Origin: JAGLOK01 sp023139005
GTDB lineage: Bacteria > Bacillota > Clostridia > Christensenellales > UMGS416
DNA length: 34,576 bases
Reading direction: 5' to 3'
NCBI GenBank assembly: GCA_030637745.1
Contig: DAOWFX010000017.1
Coordinates: 1 to 34,576, forward strand
The translations under genes and the position numbers were made by a program. Within the stretch, counting starts at the first letter, position 1, and every line of letters starts with the position of its first letter. Below are positions 21,150 to 28,962 of this stretch, piece after piece. The notes below the pieces were generated by a model that worked only from the letters and a program-made list of their open reading frames with translations, had not been told where the DNA came from and ran no database searches.

Positions 21150-22193
21150 ATGTGGGGAACTCAAGATATTGGTATTGATTTAGGAACAGCCAGCGTTCTA
21201 GTTTATGTAAAAGGACGTGGTATTGTTTTAAGAGAGCCATCTGTTGTGGCAGTAGATGAAAGAACAGGAAGAACTCTTGCAGTTGGCGAGGAAGCAAGAC
21301 GAATGCTTGGGCGAACACCTGGAACAATAAAAGCAATTCGTCCACTTCGCGATGGTGTAATTTCTGATTATCATGTAACAGAAACTATGTTGCGTTATTT
21401 CCTAGACAAAGTTGTTGGAAAAAAATTCTTCTTTAAGCCACGTGTTGTAGTCTGCGTTCCCTCTGGAGTTACAGAAGTTGAAAAGCGTTCTGTAATAGAA
21501 GCTACTGAAGATGCAGGAGCTAGAGAAGTTGATTTGATAGAAGAGCCTATAGCTGCTGCAATTGGAGCAGGCATTGATATTTCCCGTCCTTATGGTTCCA
21601 TGATTGTAGACATCGGTGGTGGAACTACAGATATAGCAGTTATATCACTTAACAGTACAGTAGTGTCCTCATCTATCAAGCTTGCAGGTGACAAATTTGA
21701 TGAAGCGATTATTCGTTATATGAGAAAAAAACACAATCTACTAATAGGCGAAAGAACAGCTGAAGATTTGAAAATAAACATCGGCGCAGCATTTCCACGA
21801 AAAGAGACTATATTTATGGAAGTAACAGGACGAAACCTTGTATCAGGGCTTCCGAAAACAGTAAATGTAGGATCAGATGAAATGATTGAAGCACTCGACG
21901 AACCAGTACAAGCAGTACTTGAAGCAGTTCATGATGTATTGGAACGTACTCCACCTGAGATATCATCTGACATATTTGATCGTGGTATCGTAATGACAGG
22001 TGGTGGTTCGTTATTGTATGGACTTGATATGAGAATACAACAATATACTCGCGTTCCATGCTTTGTCGCAGAAGATGCAGTATCTTGTGTTGCTATCGGA
22101 ACAGGAAAAGCACTTGAAAATATTGATGCGCTGAAAAAGCATAATGCATTGTTTACTACTTCTAGAAGAGGTAGTCACCAAAGAAATATTTAA
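21150..22193 (+). CDS. mreB: Rod shape-determining actin homologue MreB/Mbl
   Basis: A 347-residue bacterial actin. DIGIDLGTASVLVYVKGRG is phosphate loop 1, EEPIAAAIGAGIDIS the connecting region, IVDIGGGTTDIAVISL phosphate loop 2 and GIVMTGGGSLLYGLD the adenosine motif. Membrane-associated filaments of this family direct cell-wall elongation. The sequence is closest by eye to the Mbl type (LAVGEEARRMLGRTPG, LLIGERTAEDLKI), so mbl is an equally good name. It is transcribed alone, without mreC or mreD next to it. ACGAGG lies before the ATG. Confidence 0.93.
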   Translation: MWGTQDIGIDLGTASVLVYVKGRGIVLREPSVVAVDERTGRTLAVGEEARRMLGRTPGTIKAIRPLRDGVISDYHVTETMLRYFLDKVVGKKFFFKPRVVVCVPSGVTEVEKRSVIEATEDAGAREVDLIEEPIAAAIGAGIDISRPYGSMIVDIGGGTTDIAVISLNSTVVSSSIKLAGDKFDEAIIRYMRKKHNLLIGERTAEDLKINIGAAFPRKETIFMEVTGRNLVSGLPKTVNVGSDEMIEALDEPVQAVLEAVHDVLERTPPEISSDIFDRGIVMTGGGSLLYGLDMRIQQYTRVPCFVAEDAVSCVAIGTGKALENIDALKKHNALFTTSRRGSHQRNI

Positions 22194-22202
22194 TACGTTT
22201 TT

Positions 22203-22229
22203 ACCCTATATACTTGTATATAGGGTTTT
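22203..22229 (+). terminator. Terminator of mreB
   Basis: ACCCTATATAC, loop TT, GTATATAGGGT, then TTT: an 11-bp perfect stem. Confidence 0.85.
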
Positions 22230-22260
22230 CTATGCTCATATTAGTACGGTGGAGGAAATA

Positions 22261-23187
22261 ATGATAGGAAATGCTGCATTCCATATATCAAAAAAAAGTG
22301 TTCGCATCGCAGGAGATTACATAATGGAATATGGTAGAGATATTGAGAAAATAATCTATCAATACCATTTTGCAAAAGAATCTGCTGCAAATGTTATCAC
22401 AATTCTCGAAGACTATTGCAATGAAGATGGTGGAATTAGTCGTCTTGAAATTGATAGTATATATACAGGTTCGATGCCTATTAACTGTGCATGCTTTTTT
22501 TCAATAGTTCATTGTCTTAAGATAAAGAACGAATTTAAAGCTATAAAAGATACTTTGCATTATTTAGAGAAAACTGTCAATGAGAATGGTTCTTGGTATA
22601 GCATGGTTCCAGAAGCAAGCACAATACCCCATGCAATTTGGTTGAATTGTAGCGATCAATCATATCAAGATTTTAATTTTCATCCAACATGTGAAATAAT
22701 AGGCTATTTATATCATTTTGGTGGTGGTGATTTCAGATCTATTTCGAAAACCCTTTTGGATAATTTGTACGAAAATCTTCTCTCTCAACCACTTGGCAAA
22801 CTGCAAAGAGATGATTTGATAAGTCTTATGAAGATGTGTCGATTAATTTCAGACATATTAGCAGAAAGATTCATATCACTTCTTGAACCACATTTGAAAG
22901 AAGCGCTAGTAACAGATCAAAATCAATGGAGCAATCATGTTCTTACACCTCTATCAATATTCACTTCCCCACTCGATCCCCTCTATCATTCGTTCGAACA
23001 TGAAATCACATTGAATCTTGATTATGATATTATGCATCAGAATGATATGGGATACTGGACACAGAATTGGGACTGGGGGCAATATAACAAAGAGTTTGAA
23101 TCTCTCAAAAGTCAAATAACCGCAAACTATACTCTAAATAAATTAATTATACTAAAGAACTTCAAAAGGATAACGAGTGCTGGTTGA
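22261..23187 (+). CDS. Unknown helical protein, possibly alpha/alpha-toroid
   Basis: A 308-residue protein, not recognised with certainty. It is helix-rich with repeated Gly/Trp-containing turns: ENGSWYSMVP, PHAIWLNCSD, FNFHPTCEIIGYLYHFGG and YWTQNWDWGQY near the C terminus. This pattern occurs in alpha/alpha-barrel proteins of the squalene-cyclase or prenyltransferase-repeat type, but no catalytic motif (such as DxDD) is seen. No signal peptide or membrane helix is present. GGAGG five bases before the ATG at 22261 fixes the start; the in-frame opening from 22144 overlaps mreB and is not used. It lies after a strong mreB terminator, so read-through or a promoter not recognised here must drive it. 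Confidence 0.6.
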   Translation: MIGNAAFHISKKSVRIAGDYIMEYGRDIEKIIYQYHFAKESAANVITILEDYCNEDGGISRLEIDSIYTGSMPINCACFFSIVHCLKIKNEFKAIKDTLHYLEKTVNENGSWYSMVPEASTIPHAIWLNCSDQSYQDFNFHPTCEIIGYLYHFGGGDFRSISKTLLDNLYENLLSQPLGKLQRDDLISLMKMCRLISDILAERFISLLEPHLKEALVTDQNQWSNHVLTPLSIFTSPLDPLYHSFEHEITLNLDYDIMHQNDMGYWTQNWDWGQYNKEFESLKSQITANYTLNKLIILKNFKRITSAG

Positions 23188-23198
23188 TTCTCTAATGC

Positions 23199-23630
23199 TT
23201 AGAATTGTTTATATAAATATTTCACATCTTCAATAACTGACCATCCAATCGACTCCCAAAATTCTCGTGAACCTGGATTATTTATATTGATAAACAAGAA
23301 ACCTGTTGAGATTCCTATATTCTTTTATTGCGTTATTGAGCACTTTACCATTTTTCGTCCAATACCTTCATTTCTATATTCATTATTCACAGCAGTATGA
23401 TATAAAGAACCTCTTCTACCATCATGTCCACACATCAATGCCCCAACTAGCTTGTTATCTTCAATATATGCAACGGAGCTGAAGCTAGGATTCCTTATTA
23501 TATATTTCTTAATACATTCTTTAGTATCAAATTCTACAGAAAATCCTTTATTGAAAGAGACTTTCCATAACTCCAAAGCATCATCTATGTCAATTTCAAG
23601 CATTTCACGAATAATTATTTCATTGATCAT
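23199..23630 (-). pseudogene. GNAT acetyltransferase interrupted by an in-frame stop
   Basis: From the ATG at 23630 a GNAT domain is read: IIIREMLEIDIDDALELW, VAYIEDNKLVGALMCGHDG, then LYHTAVNNEYRNEGIGRKMV, the acetyl-CoA loop. A TAA at 23325-23327 stops it after 101 residues. In the same frame translation resumes as KNIGISTGFLFININNPGSR and EFWESIGW, the normal C-terminal part of the fold, and ends at a TAA at 23199-23201. Without the stop the protein would be about 143 residues, the usual GNAT size. No shift of frame is required, so one base change (for example TTA or CAA to TAA) explains it. It overlaps the end of the upstream ttcA-like gene by 11 bases and is presumably on its transcript. 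Confidence 0.82.
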
Positions 23631-24417
23631 CTTTGACTACCTTTTCAAAATCAGAATCTTCTATAATATGCCATGGAGTCATATCATCAGGTCGTCTACT
23701 ATTGTTTTTCCACAAATTATAATTATGCGTTTTGCGCAAAGCGAGCAACATATTCTTTTCAGGATCGGTGGAAACTTTTTGAAAGCTTTTAATCAGCTCT
23801 CTCATATTATCTCGATTAGTCAATCCGTTTGCTGGACATTTGCTTTTTGTTACAGGTAGATTAAGTTTTCTTACCTCACTGAGTATTTCTTTTTCAGGTA
23901 CAAATAACATTGGTCTTATTTGCTCTATATCTGCCCTATCCATCCAAGTAATCGGGGATAAAGTTGATATTCTTCCCTCAAATAATAATGACATCATAAA
24001 TGTTTGTAGCGCATCATCTCTATGATGACCTAGTGCTATTTTATTGCAGTTGTTTTCTTTGCACCACTTGTGAATTGCTCCGCGCCTCATAGTAGAGCAT
24101 AGTGAACAAGGATTTTTCTCTTTTCTTCCTTCAAAAACTATCTTTGTAATTTGTGTGTGAATGACATGGTATTCAATCTCCCATTTTTCACATAGCTTTC
24201 TTATTGGCTCTGCATTGAATGGATTGTCTTGATCCAAATCTACCGTTACAGCCTTTATATTGAACTTGCTTTTCGCAAAGTATCTGTATAGACGCAAAGC
24301 ATTAAGTAGCATTATAGAGTCTTTTCCCCCAGAAATACCTACTGCTATGTTATCTCCATCTTTGATTAGATTAAATTCTTCATCGCATTTGCGAATACAC
24401 CCTAATATATGTTTCAT
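23620..24417 (-). CDS. TtcA-family tRNA thiolation PP-loop ATPase
   Basis: A 265-residue protein. The PP-loop NIAVGISGGKDSIMLLNAL adenylates the target base, and two cysteine sites typical of TtcA-like enzymes follow: NPCSLCSTMRRG and KSKCPANGL. ALGHHRDDALQTFMM is the conserved helix. TtcA makes 2-thiocytidine at position 32 of tRNAs using an iron-sulfur cluster; related proteins of Clostridia may act on other positions or substrates, so the exact product is not certain. GAGG lies five bases before the ATG. The interrupted GNAT gene overlaps its end. Confidence 0.85.
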   Translation of the reverse strand: MKHILGCIRKCDEEFNLIKDGDNIAVGISGGKDSIMLLNALRLYRYFAKSKFNIKAVTVDLDQDNPFNAEPIRKLCEKWEIEYHVIHTQITKIVFEGRKEKNPCSLCSTMRRGAIHKWCKENNCNKIALGHHRDDALQTFMMSLLFEGRISTLSPITWMDRADIEQIRPMLFVPEKEILSEVRKLNLPVTKSKCPANGLTNRDNMRELIKSFQKVSTDPEKNMLLALRKTHNYNLWKNNSRRPDDMTPWHIIEDSDFEKVVKDDQ

Positions 24418-24767
24418 TTAAACCTCGAATTCGTTTTGTGATTTTCTATGATGTACAAAAACATATCAACTATTTCCCTATTTATGCTTAAATACTTGTA
24501 TTTTATATTTCGTGTTTATCAATAAATACTATAAAAATACAACCATTATCTCTATATGTAATATTAGGTGGTATTATATCAAATAGCATTGTATATATCA
24601 ATTGTGAGCAAACAAGCTATATATTCCATTTATGGTTATGCTATGTTATAATAATCAGGTAACAAAGACTGCTCTTGCACAACAATATCACTTGTGATAT
24701 AATCTGTCGCTAGAGCCATCTTCGCTCTGTACTAGATACAGGGCCAATTGACCAAGGAGGTGAAAGA
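24418..24767. other. 350-base divergent intergenic region
   Basis: This region separates the ttcA-like gene from rpsF. It holds the rpsF promoter and leader on the right; on the left a weak minus-strand promoter for the ttcA-like gene (TTGATA-16-TACAAG, about 24500-24525) is possible. Nothing else is recognised in the AT-rich middle. Confidence 0.5.
24675..24703 (+). promoter_or_regulatory. Promoter of the rpsF-ssb-rpsR operon
   Basis: TTGCAC (24675-24680), 17 bases, TATAAT (24698-24703). The expected leader (about 24710-24767) contains two small hairpins, AGAGC/GCTCT and CTGTA/TACAG, before a strong AAGGAGG site. Confidence 0.85.
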
Positions 24768-25319
24768 ATGAATAATTATGAGGTTCTCTACGTAATCGAC
24801 GGAACAATCAGCGACGAAGCCATACAAGAACAGGTCCAGAAATTCAGTGACTTAGTGACAAACAATGGTGGAGAAATCGTTGACATCAACGAATGGGGCA
24901 AACGACGCCTCGCCTATCAGATCAATTACAAGTCAGAAGGATACTATGTCCTTATGAACTTTAAATCCGATCCAGATTTCCCAGTTGAATTAGAACGTAT
25001 ATTTGGTATCACAGAAAGCATCGTGCGCTACATGGTGGAACGCAAGCCAGATGGCTATGTGCCACCTAAAAAAGCTGCACGTGCAAAATTTGAAAAACCA
25101 AAAGAAGAAGTAAAACCAGAAATTAAAACAACACCTGCTACAGATGAGACAATTGTTGAAAAAGCTCCTGTAGTACCTGAAGCAATCGTTAAAGAAACTG
25201 CTAATGAAGCAATCGTTGAAGAAACTGTAGCTGAAGAAAAAAAAGTTGAAATTAAAGTTCCAGCTAAAAAAACTCCAGCAAAAAGCAAAGCAAAACCTGC
25301 AGAAGATCCAACCGAATAA
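24768..25319 (+). CDS. rpsF: 30S ribosomal protein S6 with long C-terminal extension
   Basis: A 183-residue protein. The first 95 residues are normal S6: YEVLYVIDGTISDEAIQEQV, VDINEWGKRRLAYQINYK, YYVLMNFKSDP and ESIVRYMVERKPD. S6 binds S18 on the small subunit platform. The remaining 85 residues or so (after YVPPKKAARAK) form a low-complexity tail of Ala, Glu, Lys, Pro and Thr with repeated EAIV and ETA/ETV blocks and a basic end (KKTPAKSKAKPA). Most S6 proteins end near residue 95-100; long tails occur in some Clostridia. It starts the rpsF-ssb-rpsR operon with an excellent AAGGAGG site. Confidence 0.96.
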   Translation: MNNYEVLYVIDGTISDEAIQEQVQKFSDLVTNNGGEIVDINEWGKRRLAYQINYKSEGYYVLMNFKSDPDFPVELERIFGITESIVRYMVERKPDGYVPPKKAARAKFEKPKEEVKPEIKTTPATDETIVEKAPVVPEAIVKETANEAIVEETVAEEKKVEIKVPAKKTPAKSKAKPAEDPTE

Positions 25320-25330
25320 GAGAGGTATTT

Positions 25331-25732
25331 ATGAACAGATGCGTATTAATCGGAAACTTAACACGTGACCCAGAGCTTAAGACGACTACATCCGGTAAGA
25401 GCGTTTGTAATTTCACAATTGCAGTAGGGCGAAGGTTTTCAAGCCCAAGCGGTGAGCGTGAAACAGATTTTATACCGGTAGTAGTTTGGAATAAACAAGC
25501 AGAAAATGCTGCAAAATATCTTAGAAAAGGTTCTCAGTGCTGTGTTGCAGGTGCTATTCAAACTCGTAACTATGAAGCGAAAGATGGCTCTCGCCGATAT
25601 ATTACAGAGATAATAGCAGATGAAGTACAGTTTTTAAGCCGTGCAGGAGAAAGCTCCAAATCATCAGAGTCAACCAGCAGCAGTACTACACCTGAGGATA
25701 TGCAGGAAATAAACGAAGACTTGCCTTTTTAG
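25331..25732 (+). CDS. ssb: Single-stranded DNA-binding protein
   Basis: A 133-residue SSB. The OB fold runs from MNRCVLIGNLTRDPELK through FTIAVGRRFSS and FIPVVVWNKQAENAAKYLRKG to YITEIIADEVQFL. A short Ser/Thr-rich linker follows, and the C-terminal protein-interaction tip is EDLPF. It coats single-stranded DNA and recruits replication and repair partners. It is set between rpsF and rpsR (11 bases after rpsF), the standard operon in Bacillota. The linker is short for the family, but the tip is intact. Confidence 0.98.
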   Translation: MNRCVLIGNLTRDPELKTTTSGKSVCNFTIAVGRRFSSPSGERETDFIPVVVWNKQAENAAKYLRKGSQCCVAGAIQTRNYEAKDGSRRYITEIIADEVQFLSRAGESSKSSESTSSSTTPEDMQEINEDLPF

Positions 25733-25792
25733 GAAATAGTCTTAAACATTTTAAGCATTACAAATATGTGATGCCATTCAAGGAGGAAACCC

Positions 25793-26056
25793 ATGTCTGA
25801 TTATCGTTCAAGAAACTCAGGCGGAGGCGGCGGCTACAAGAACAAACGTTATCGTAGAAAAGTATGTTCTTTTTGCGTCGATAAAGCCACTGAGATCGAT
25901 TATAAAGAAATTAATAAATTGCGTAGATCTGTCAGCGAATCCGGCAAAATTTTGCCTCGTCGCATGACCGGTGTGTGTGCAAAACATCAACGTATGTTAT
26001 CAATGGCAATAAAGAATGCACGTAAAATGGCATTGATGCCCTACACAATAGATTAA
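25793..26056 (+). CDS. rpsR: 30S ribosomal protein S18
   Basis: An 87-residue S18 with the core KRYRRKVCSFC, the EIDYKEINKLRRSVSESGKI segment and the LPRRMTGVCAKHQRMLSMAI rRNA-binding helix, ending KNARKMALMPYT. Three cysteines in the C-x2-C...C arrangement of zinc-binding (C+) S18 proteins are visible (CSFC and VCAKH). The Gly-rich N terminus is typical. AAGGAGG lies before the ATG, and a strong terminator follows. Confidence 0.98.
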   Translation: MSDYRSRNSGGGGGYKNKRYRRKVCSFCVDKATEIDYKEINKLRRSVSESGKILPRRMTGVCAKHQRMLSMAIKNARKMALMPYTID

Positions 26057-26067
26057 GTTAAAAAATC

Positions 26068-26094
26068 AAACCGCTCGCTTGAGCGGTTTTTTTT
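26068..26094 (+). terminator. Terminator of the rpsF operon
   Basis: AAACCGCTC, loop GCTT, GAGCGGTTT and then a run of T. Confidence 0.95.
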
Positions 26095-26194
26095 ATATTC
26101 ATTTAGCGACAGATAAAACAAAATAAGCATAGTTGGCAATAAATCTCTTTTTCAATCGTCTTATATATGAAACAATAAAAAAGAGGAGAAAAAT

Positions 26195-26992
26195 ATGAGC
26201 ACTTGGAAAAGACATGATTTAAAAACAAGAGCAAAAGATGTATTGCGTGTAAACTACTGGATAGCCTTTGTAGTTGCCTTGATACTTGCTATATCAATTG
26301 GTAGTTCAAGTAGTACAAACAACAACTCACAAGGTATAAACTATAGGTTTGATCGCACCACAATACATGATTTTAGAGATGGTTTCCCAAAATCATTTGA
26401 TGGACTAAAAAACTTTACCTTCAAAGCTCACACAGGAGAGTTTGGAGAATTTATTAGCTCGTTATCCCCTGCTTTAATTGCTGTATCAATACTTGCAATA
26501 ATTGCAATGATTTTATTTGGAATTGCAATAAAGGTGTTTATATTTAATCAACTTCAGGTAGGTTGTCAAAAATTCTTTGTTACATCAGCAGAGGAACCGC
26601 ACAGGAACATGAGACATTTAGGACTTGCTTTTAAACAAGGAAACTACTTTCCTATTGTAAAGGCAATGTTTTTAAGAGGACTTTATACATTCTTATGGTC
26701 ACTACTTTTAGTTATACCAGGTATAATTAAGGCTTACTCCTACAGAATGGTACCGTACATACTAACTGAAAATCCTCAAATGGATGCAAATGAAGCAATC
26801 ACATTAAGCAGAAACATGATGAGTGGACAAAAATGGAGAGCTTTTGTTTTGGACTTATCATTTATAGGCTGGTATTTGCTAGGCATGTTAGCATTTGGAA
26901 TTGGTGTGCTTTTTGTAAATCCTTATAAATATTCTACAGATGCACAGCTTTACCTTGTACTGCGCAGTAAAGTTATCGTAGGGGATTGTTGA
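26195..26992 (+). CDS. DUF975-family membrane protein
   Basis: A 265-residue membrane protein of the DUF975 family. The N-terminal RHDLKTRAKDVLRVNYWIA is the amphipathic start typical of the family, followed by helices at about 22-40, 95-118, 160-180 and 218-240. LLLVIPGIIKAYSYRMVPYI and NEAITLSRNMMSGQKWRAF are its signature regions. The extracellular insert (about 42-90) is Asn/Ser-rich. Function is unknown; members are often near secretion or cell-envelope genes. GAGGAG precedes the ATG. A degraded sequence directly follows. Confidence 0.85.
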   Translation: MSTWKRHDLKTRAKDVLRVNYWIAFVVALILAISIGSSSSTNNNSQGINYRFDRTTIHDFRDGFPKSFDGLKNFTFKAHTGEFGEFISSLSPALIAVSILAIIAMILFGIAIKVFIFNQLQVGCQKFFVTSAEEPHRNMRHLGLAFKQGNYFPIVKAMFLRGLYTFLWSLLLVIPGIIKAYSYRMVPYILTENPQMDANEAITLSRNMMSGQKWRAFVLDLSFIGWYLLGMLAFGIGVLFVNPYKYSTDAQLYLVLRSKVIVGDC

Positions 26993-27332
26993 ACAATTCA
27001 TTTCCATCGCTTGACAGTCCATATTCTTACCGGTCAATCACTATATCTGGATACCAAACAGGGGGGTGCTACAATCTATTGATTGACAAACAAAATTTAT
27101 TCTTACCAAGCGACAAAAAGCAATTATCGAGCAGCCCCAAGAGGGATATTACCAAAATACTATTTTGAAAAAAGATGATATAGTAAAATTGCTTGATTAT
27201 ACAAAAGTGGTAAAATTAAATATATATAAAAAATGGCTGCTGCTAATCAAAAAAATAGTAAACTTAACGAATAATAAATATGGGCAGGGCATTCTTGCCC
27301 ACTATAATAATATAAAGAAAGATATGAGGTGA
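26986..27332 (+). pseudogene. Frameshifted gene remnant
   Basis: Two overlapping open frames join into one protein-like sequence if one A is added to the run AAAAA at 27115-27119: first SITISGYQTGGCYNLLIDKQ and NLFLPSDKK, then AIIEQPQEGYYQNTILKKDD and IVKLLDYTKVVKLNIYKKW, ending NNIKKDMR at a TGA (27330-27332). The second frame is open for more than 70 codons in very AT-rich DNA. The first frame has no ATG and overlaps the end of the DUF975 gene. The family is not recognised; this may be the 3' end of a gene whose 5' part was lost. The methyltransferase ribosome binding site (GAGGTGAT) is inside its last codons. Confidence 0.5.
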
Positions 27333-27338
27333 TTATAA

Positions 27339-27899
27339 ATGTTTAATAGAGCTGAAATGCTTAATAAAAGGGCTGGAAAACCAGAATTTAAAGTAAATGA
27401 AGTTATTAAAAGTCTAAATATTGAAAAGGGAAGTATTGTTGTTGATATTGGTTCAGGTGGAGGTTTTTATTCAATGCATTTTGCAGCTGAAACTGGACTG
27501 AATGGGAGCGTATATGCAGTTGATATGAATAAGAAGTATCTAAATTATATTGAATGTCAGGCAGAAAAAAGTGGACTTACCAATATGAAAACGATACTAG
27601 TTGATGGAGAATTATCAGGTCTTCCAGAGAATAGTTGTGATCTGATTTTTCTTAGAAATTCCTATCATCATATTTTAAAACCTGATGATTATTTTTTGAA
27701 GTTAAAACGTTTTCTTAAAATTAATGGTAGAGTTGTTATAATTGATTACAAAAAAACCACAAAAATTACCTTAATAAATTTGATTGGTCATTATGTGAAA
27801 CAGAAAGATATTATTAATTGCATGAATAAATGTGGTTATAAACATTTGAACTCTTTTGATTTTATCAAAAAACAGAGTTTTAATATTTTTAAAATTTAA
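27339..27899 (+). CDS. Class I SAM-dependent methyltransferase
   Basis: A 186-residue methyltransferase of the UbiE/COQ5-like type. Motif I IVVDIGSGGGFYSMHFA binds S-adenosylmethionine, YAVDMNKKYL is the acidic loop, and FLRNSYHHILKPDDYFLKL with GRVVIIDYKK forms motifs III and IV. The N-terminal start NRAEMLNKRAGKPEF is short, as in small stand-alone members. The substrate is unknown. GAGGTGAT precedes the ATG and lies within the end of the upstream remnant, so the two were probably once one operon. Confidence 0.85.
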   Translation: MFNRAEMLNKRAGKPEFKVNEVIKSLNIEKGSIVVDIGSGGGFYSMHFAAETGLNGSVYAVDMNKKYLNYIECQAEKSGLTNMKTILVDGELSGLPENSCDLIFLRNSYHHILKPDDYFLKLKRFLKINGRVVIIDYKKTTKITLINLIGHYVKQKDIINCMNKCGYKHLNSFDFIKKQSFNIFKI

Positions 27900-28067
27900 G
27901 CATAAAAACACTAAAAATTATTATATCTACTAAATTATTTTTGTCACTTTTTATTTTTCCCTAATCTTTATCAATATTATTTTATTTAAATACATATCCA
28001 ATAATAACTATAGAAATAAAATATACTATAATTGTAAAATACATATTTTATGCATTGGAGAGTGTTT

Positions 28068-28892
28068 ATGAATTTAGTTAGTAGTATTAGTAGCTTTATC
28101 CCTGGCTTCCGCACTGGAGTTAAATGGAAAATGATTGTTGCAAGCATATATTATTTTATTGCTGTTCTTTTTGGTTTCATAATTAATTTTTGGTTTGCTT
28201 TATTTATTATATCAATACCATATTTAATTTTTGGAATGATAAATCTTTTTAAATCCGGGAAAAACAGTATAACAAAAAAACTTGTACCGATGGTAATAGT
28301 ATTTTCTATAATGATTTGGAGCTTAATAATATCTATGGGGGTATATGATATAGGCGATGATACTGAAAAAGAAACAGATTCTGATGAAATAATAGAAGTT
28401 GTTCAAAAAGATATGTATATTGATGGTGATTATAAAGTAGGAAAAGATATTCCTGCAGGTGAATATTTAATAGAGACAACAACATCAATTAGTTCTCGTT
28501 CTAAATATTCAGTGACAAAAGACAGCAATAGATATAATAAAATAACTGGAGACTATTTAACAAATAGAGCATATGTCAGTGTTGAAAATGATCAGTATCT
28601 ACGATTAGATTATGCAAATGCTTATCCTGTTGATAAAATAGTAGCATATGAAGTTGAAGATAATACATACCCTGCCGGTATGTACAAAGTAGGATTTGAC
28701 ATCCCTGCAGGTGAATACAAAGTTGAATTTGATCTGCAGTACTCTTCTAGCATCATATGCTCAACAGCTAGTTCTTTTAAAGATGAATATCTAACATTAA
28801 AAGAAGGATATGAAGAAGATAAAACAATTATACTAAATGATGGAGAGTATCTGTTATTGGAAAATTGTTATATTGTAGTGGATAAAAAATAA
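28068..28892 (+). CDS. Membrane protein with two DIPAGEY repeats
   Basis: A 274-residue protein. Two or three hydrophobic segments (about 25-60 and 75-98) precede an extracellular region with two copies of the same module: YKVGKDIPAGEYLIET and YKVGFDIPAGEYKVEF, each followed by Ser-rich strands and an R/YVSVENDQYL or IILNDGEYLLL segment. Modules of this DIPAGEY type occur on the surface of many Bacillota and are of unknown function, probably small beta-sandwich domains. GGAGAG five bases before the ATG supports the start; a TATAAT near 28026 is a likely -10. A bidirectional terminator follows. The gene is convergent with the DUF3810 gene. Confidence 0.72.
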   Translation: MNLVSSISSFIPGFRTGVKWKMIVASIYYFIAVLFGFIINFWFALFIISIPYLIFGMINLFKSGKNSITKKLVPMVIVFSIMIWSLIISMGVYDIGDDTEKETDSDEIIEVVQKDMYIDGDYKVGKDIPAGEYLIETTTSISSRSKYSVTKDSNRYNKITGDYLTNRAYVSVENDQYLRLDYANAYPVDKIVAYEVEDNTYPAGMYKVGFDIPAGEYKVEFDLQYSSSIICSTASSFKDEYLTLKEGYEEDKTIILNDGEYLLLENCYIVVDKK

Positions 28893-28944
28893 AGGAATCA
28901 CTATCTGCTCAATCAAATTTTAATCTATAGATATCATTCCTTTT
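28891..28944. terminator. Bidirectional terminator between convergent genes
   Basis: AAAGGAATCACTATCT and AGATATCATTCCTTT pair imperfectly around a long loop, with T-runs on both strands. Confidence 0.65.
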
Positions 28945-28962
28945 ATTATATAAGTATTTCTA

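Noticed and set aside
23325..23327. Genome-wide reassignment of TAA as sense
   Set aside because: Many other genes in the window end at TAA with well-formed C termini and correct neighbours, so only this one gene is affected.
24704..24767. S6:S18-binding autoregulatory leader RNA
   Set aside because: Two small hairpins exist, but the conserved bulged CCG feature of that leader is not seen.
26986..27168. A separate 60-residue gene
   Set aside because: It starts with TTG inside the DUF975 gene, has no ribosome binding site and reads better as one part of a frameshifted remnant.
27280..27302. Terminator before the methyltransferase
   Set aside because: GGGCA and TGCCC can pair around GGGCATTCT, but no T-run follows and the stretch fits the coding frame of the remnant.
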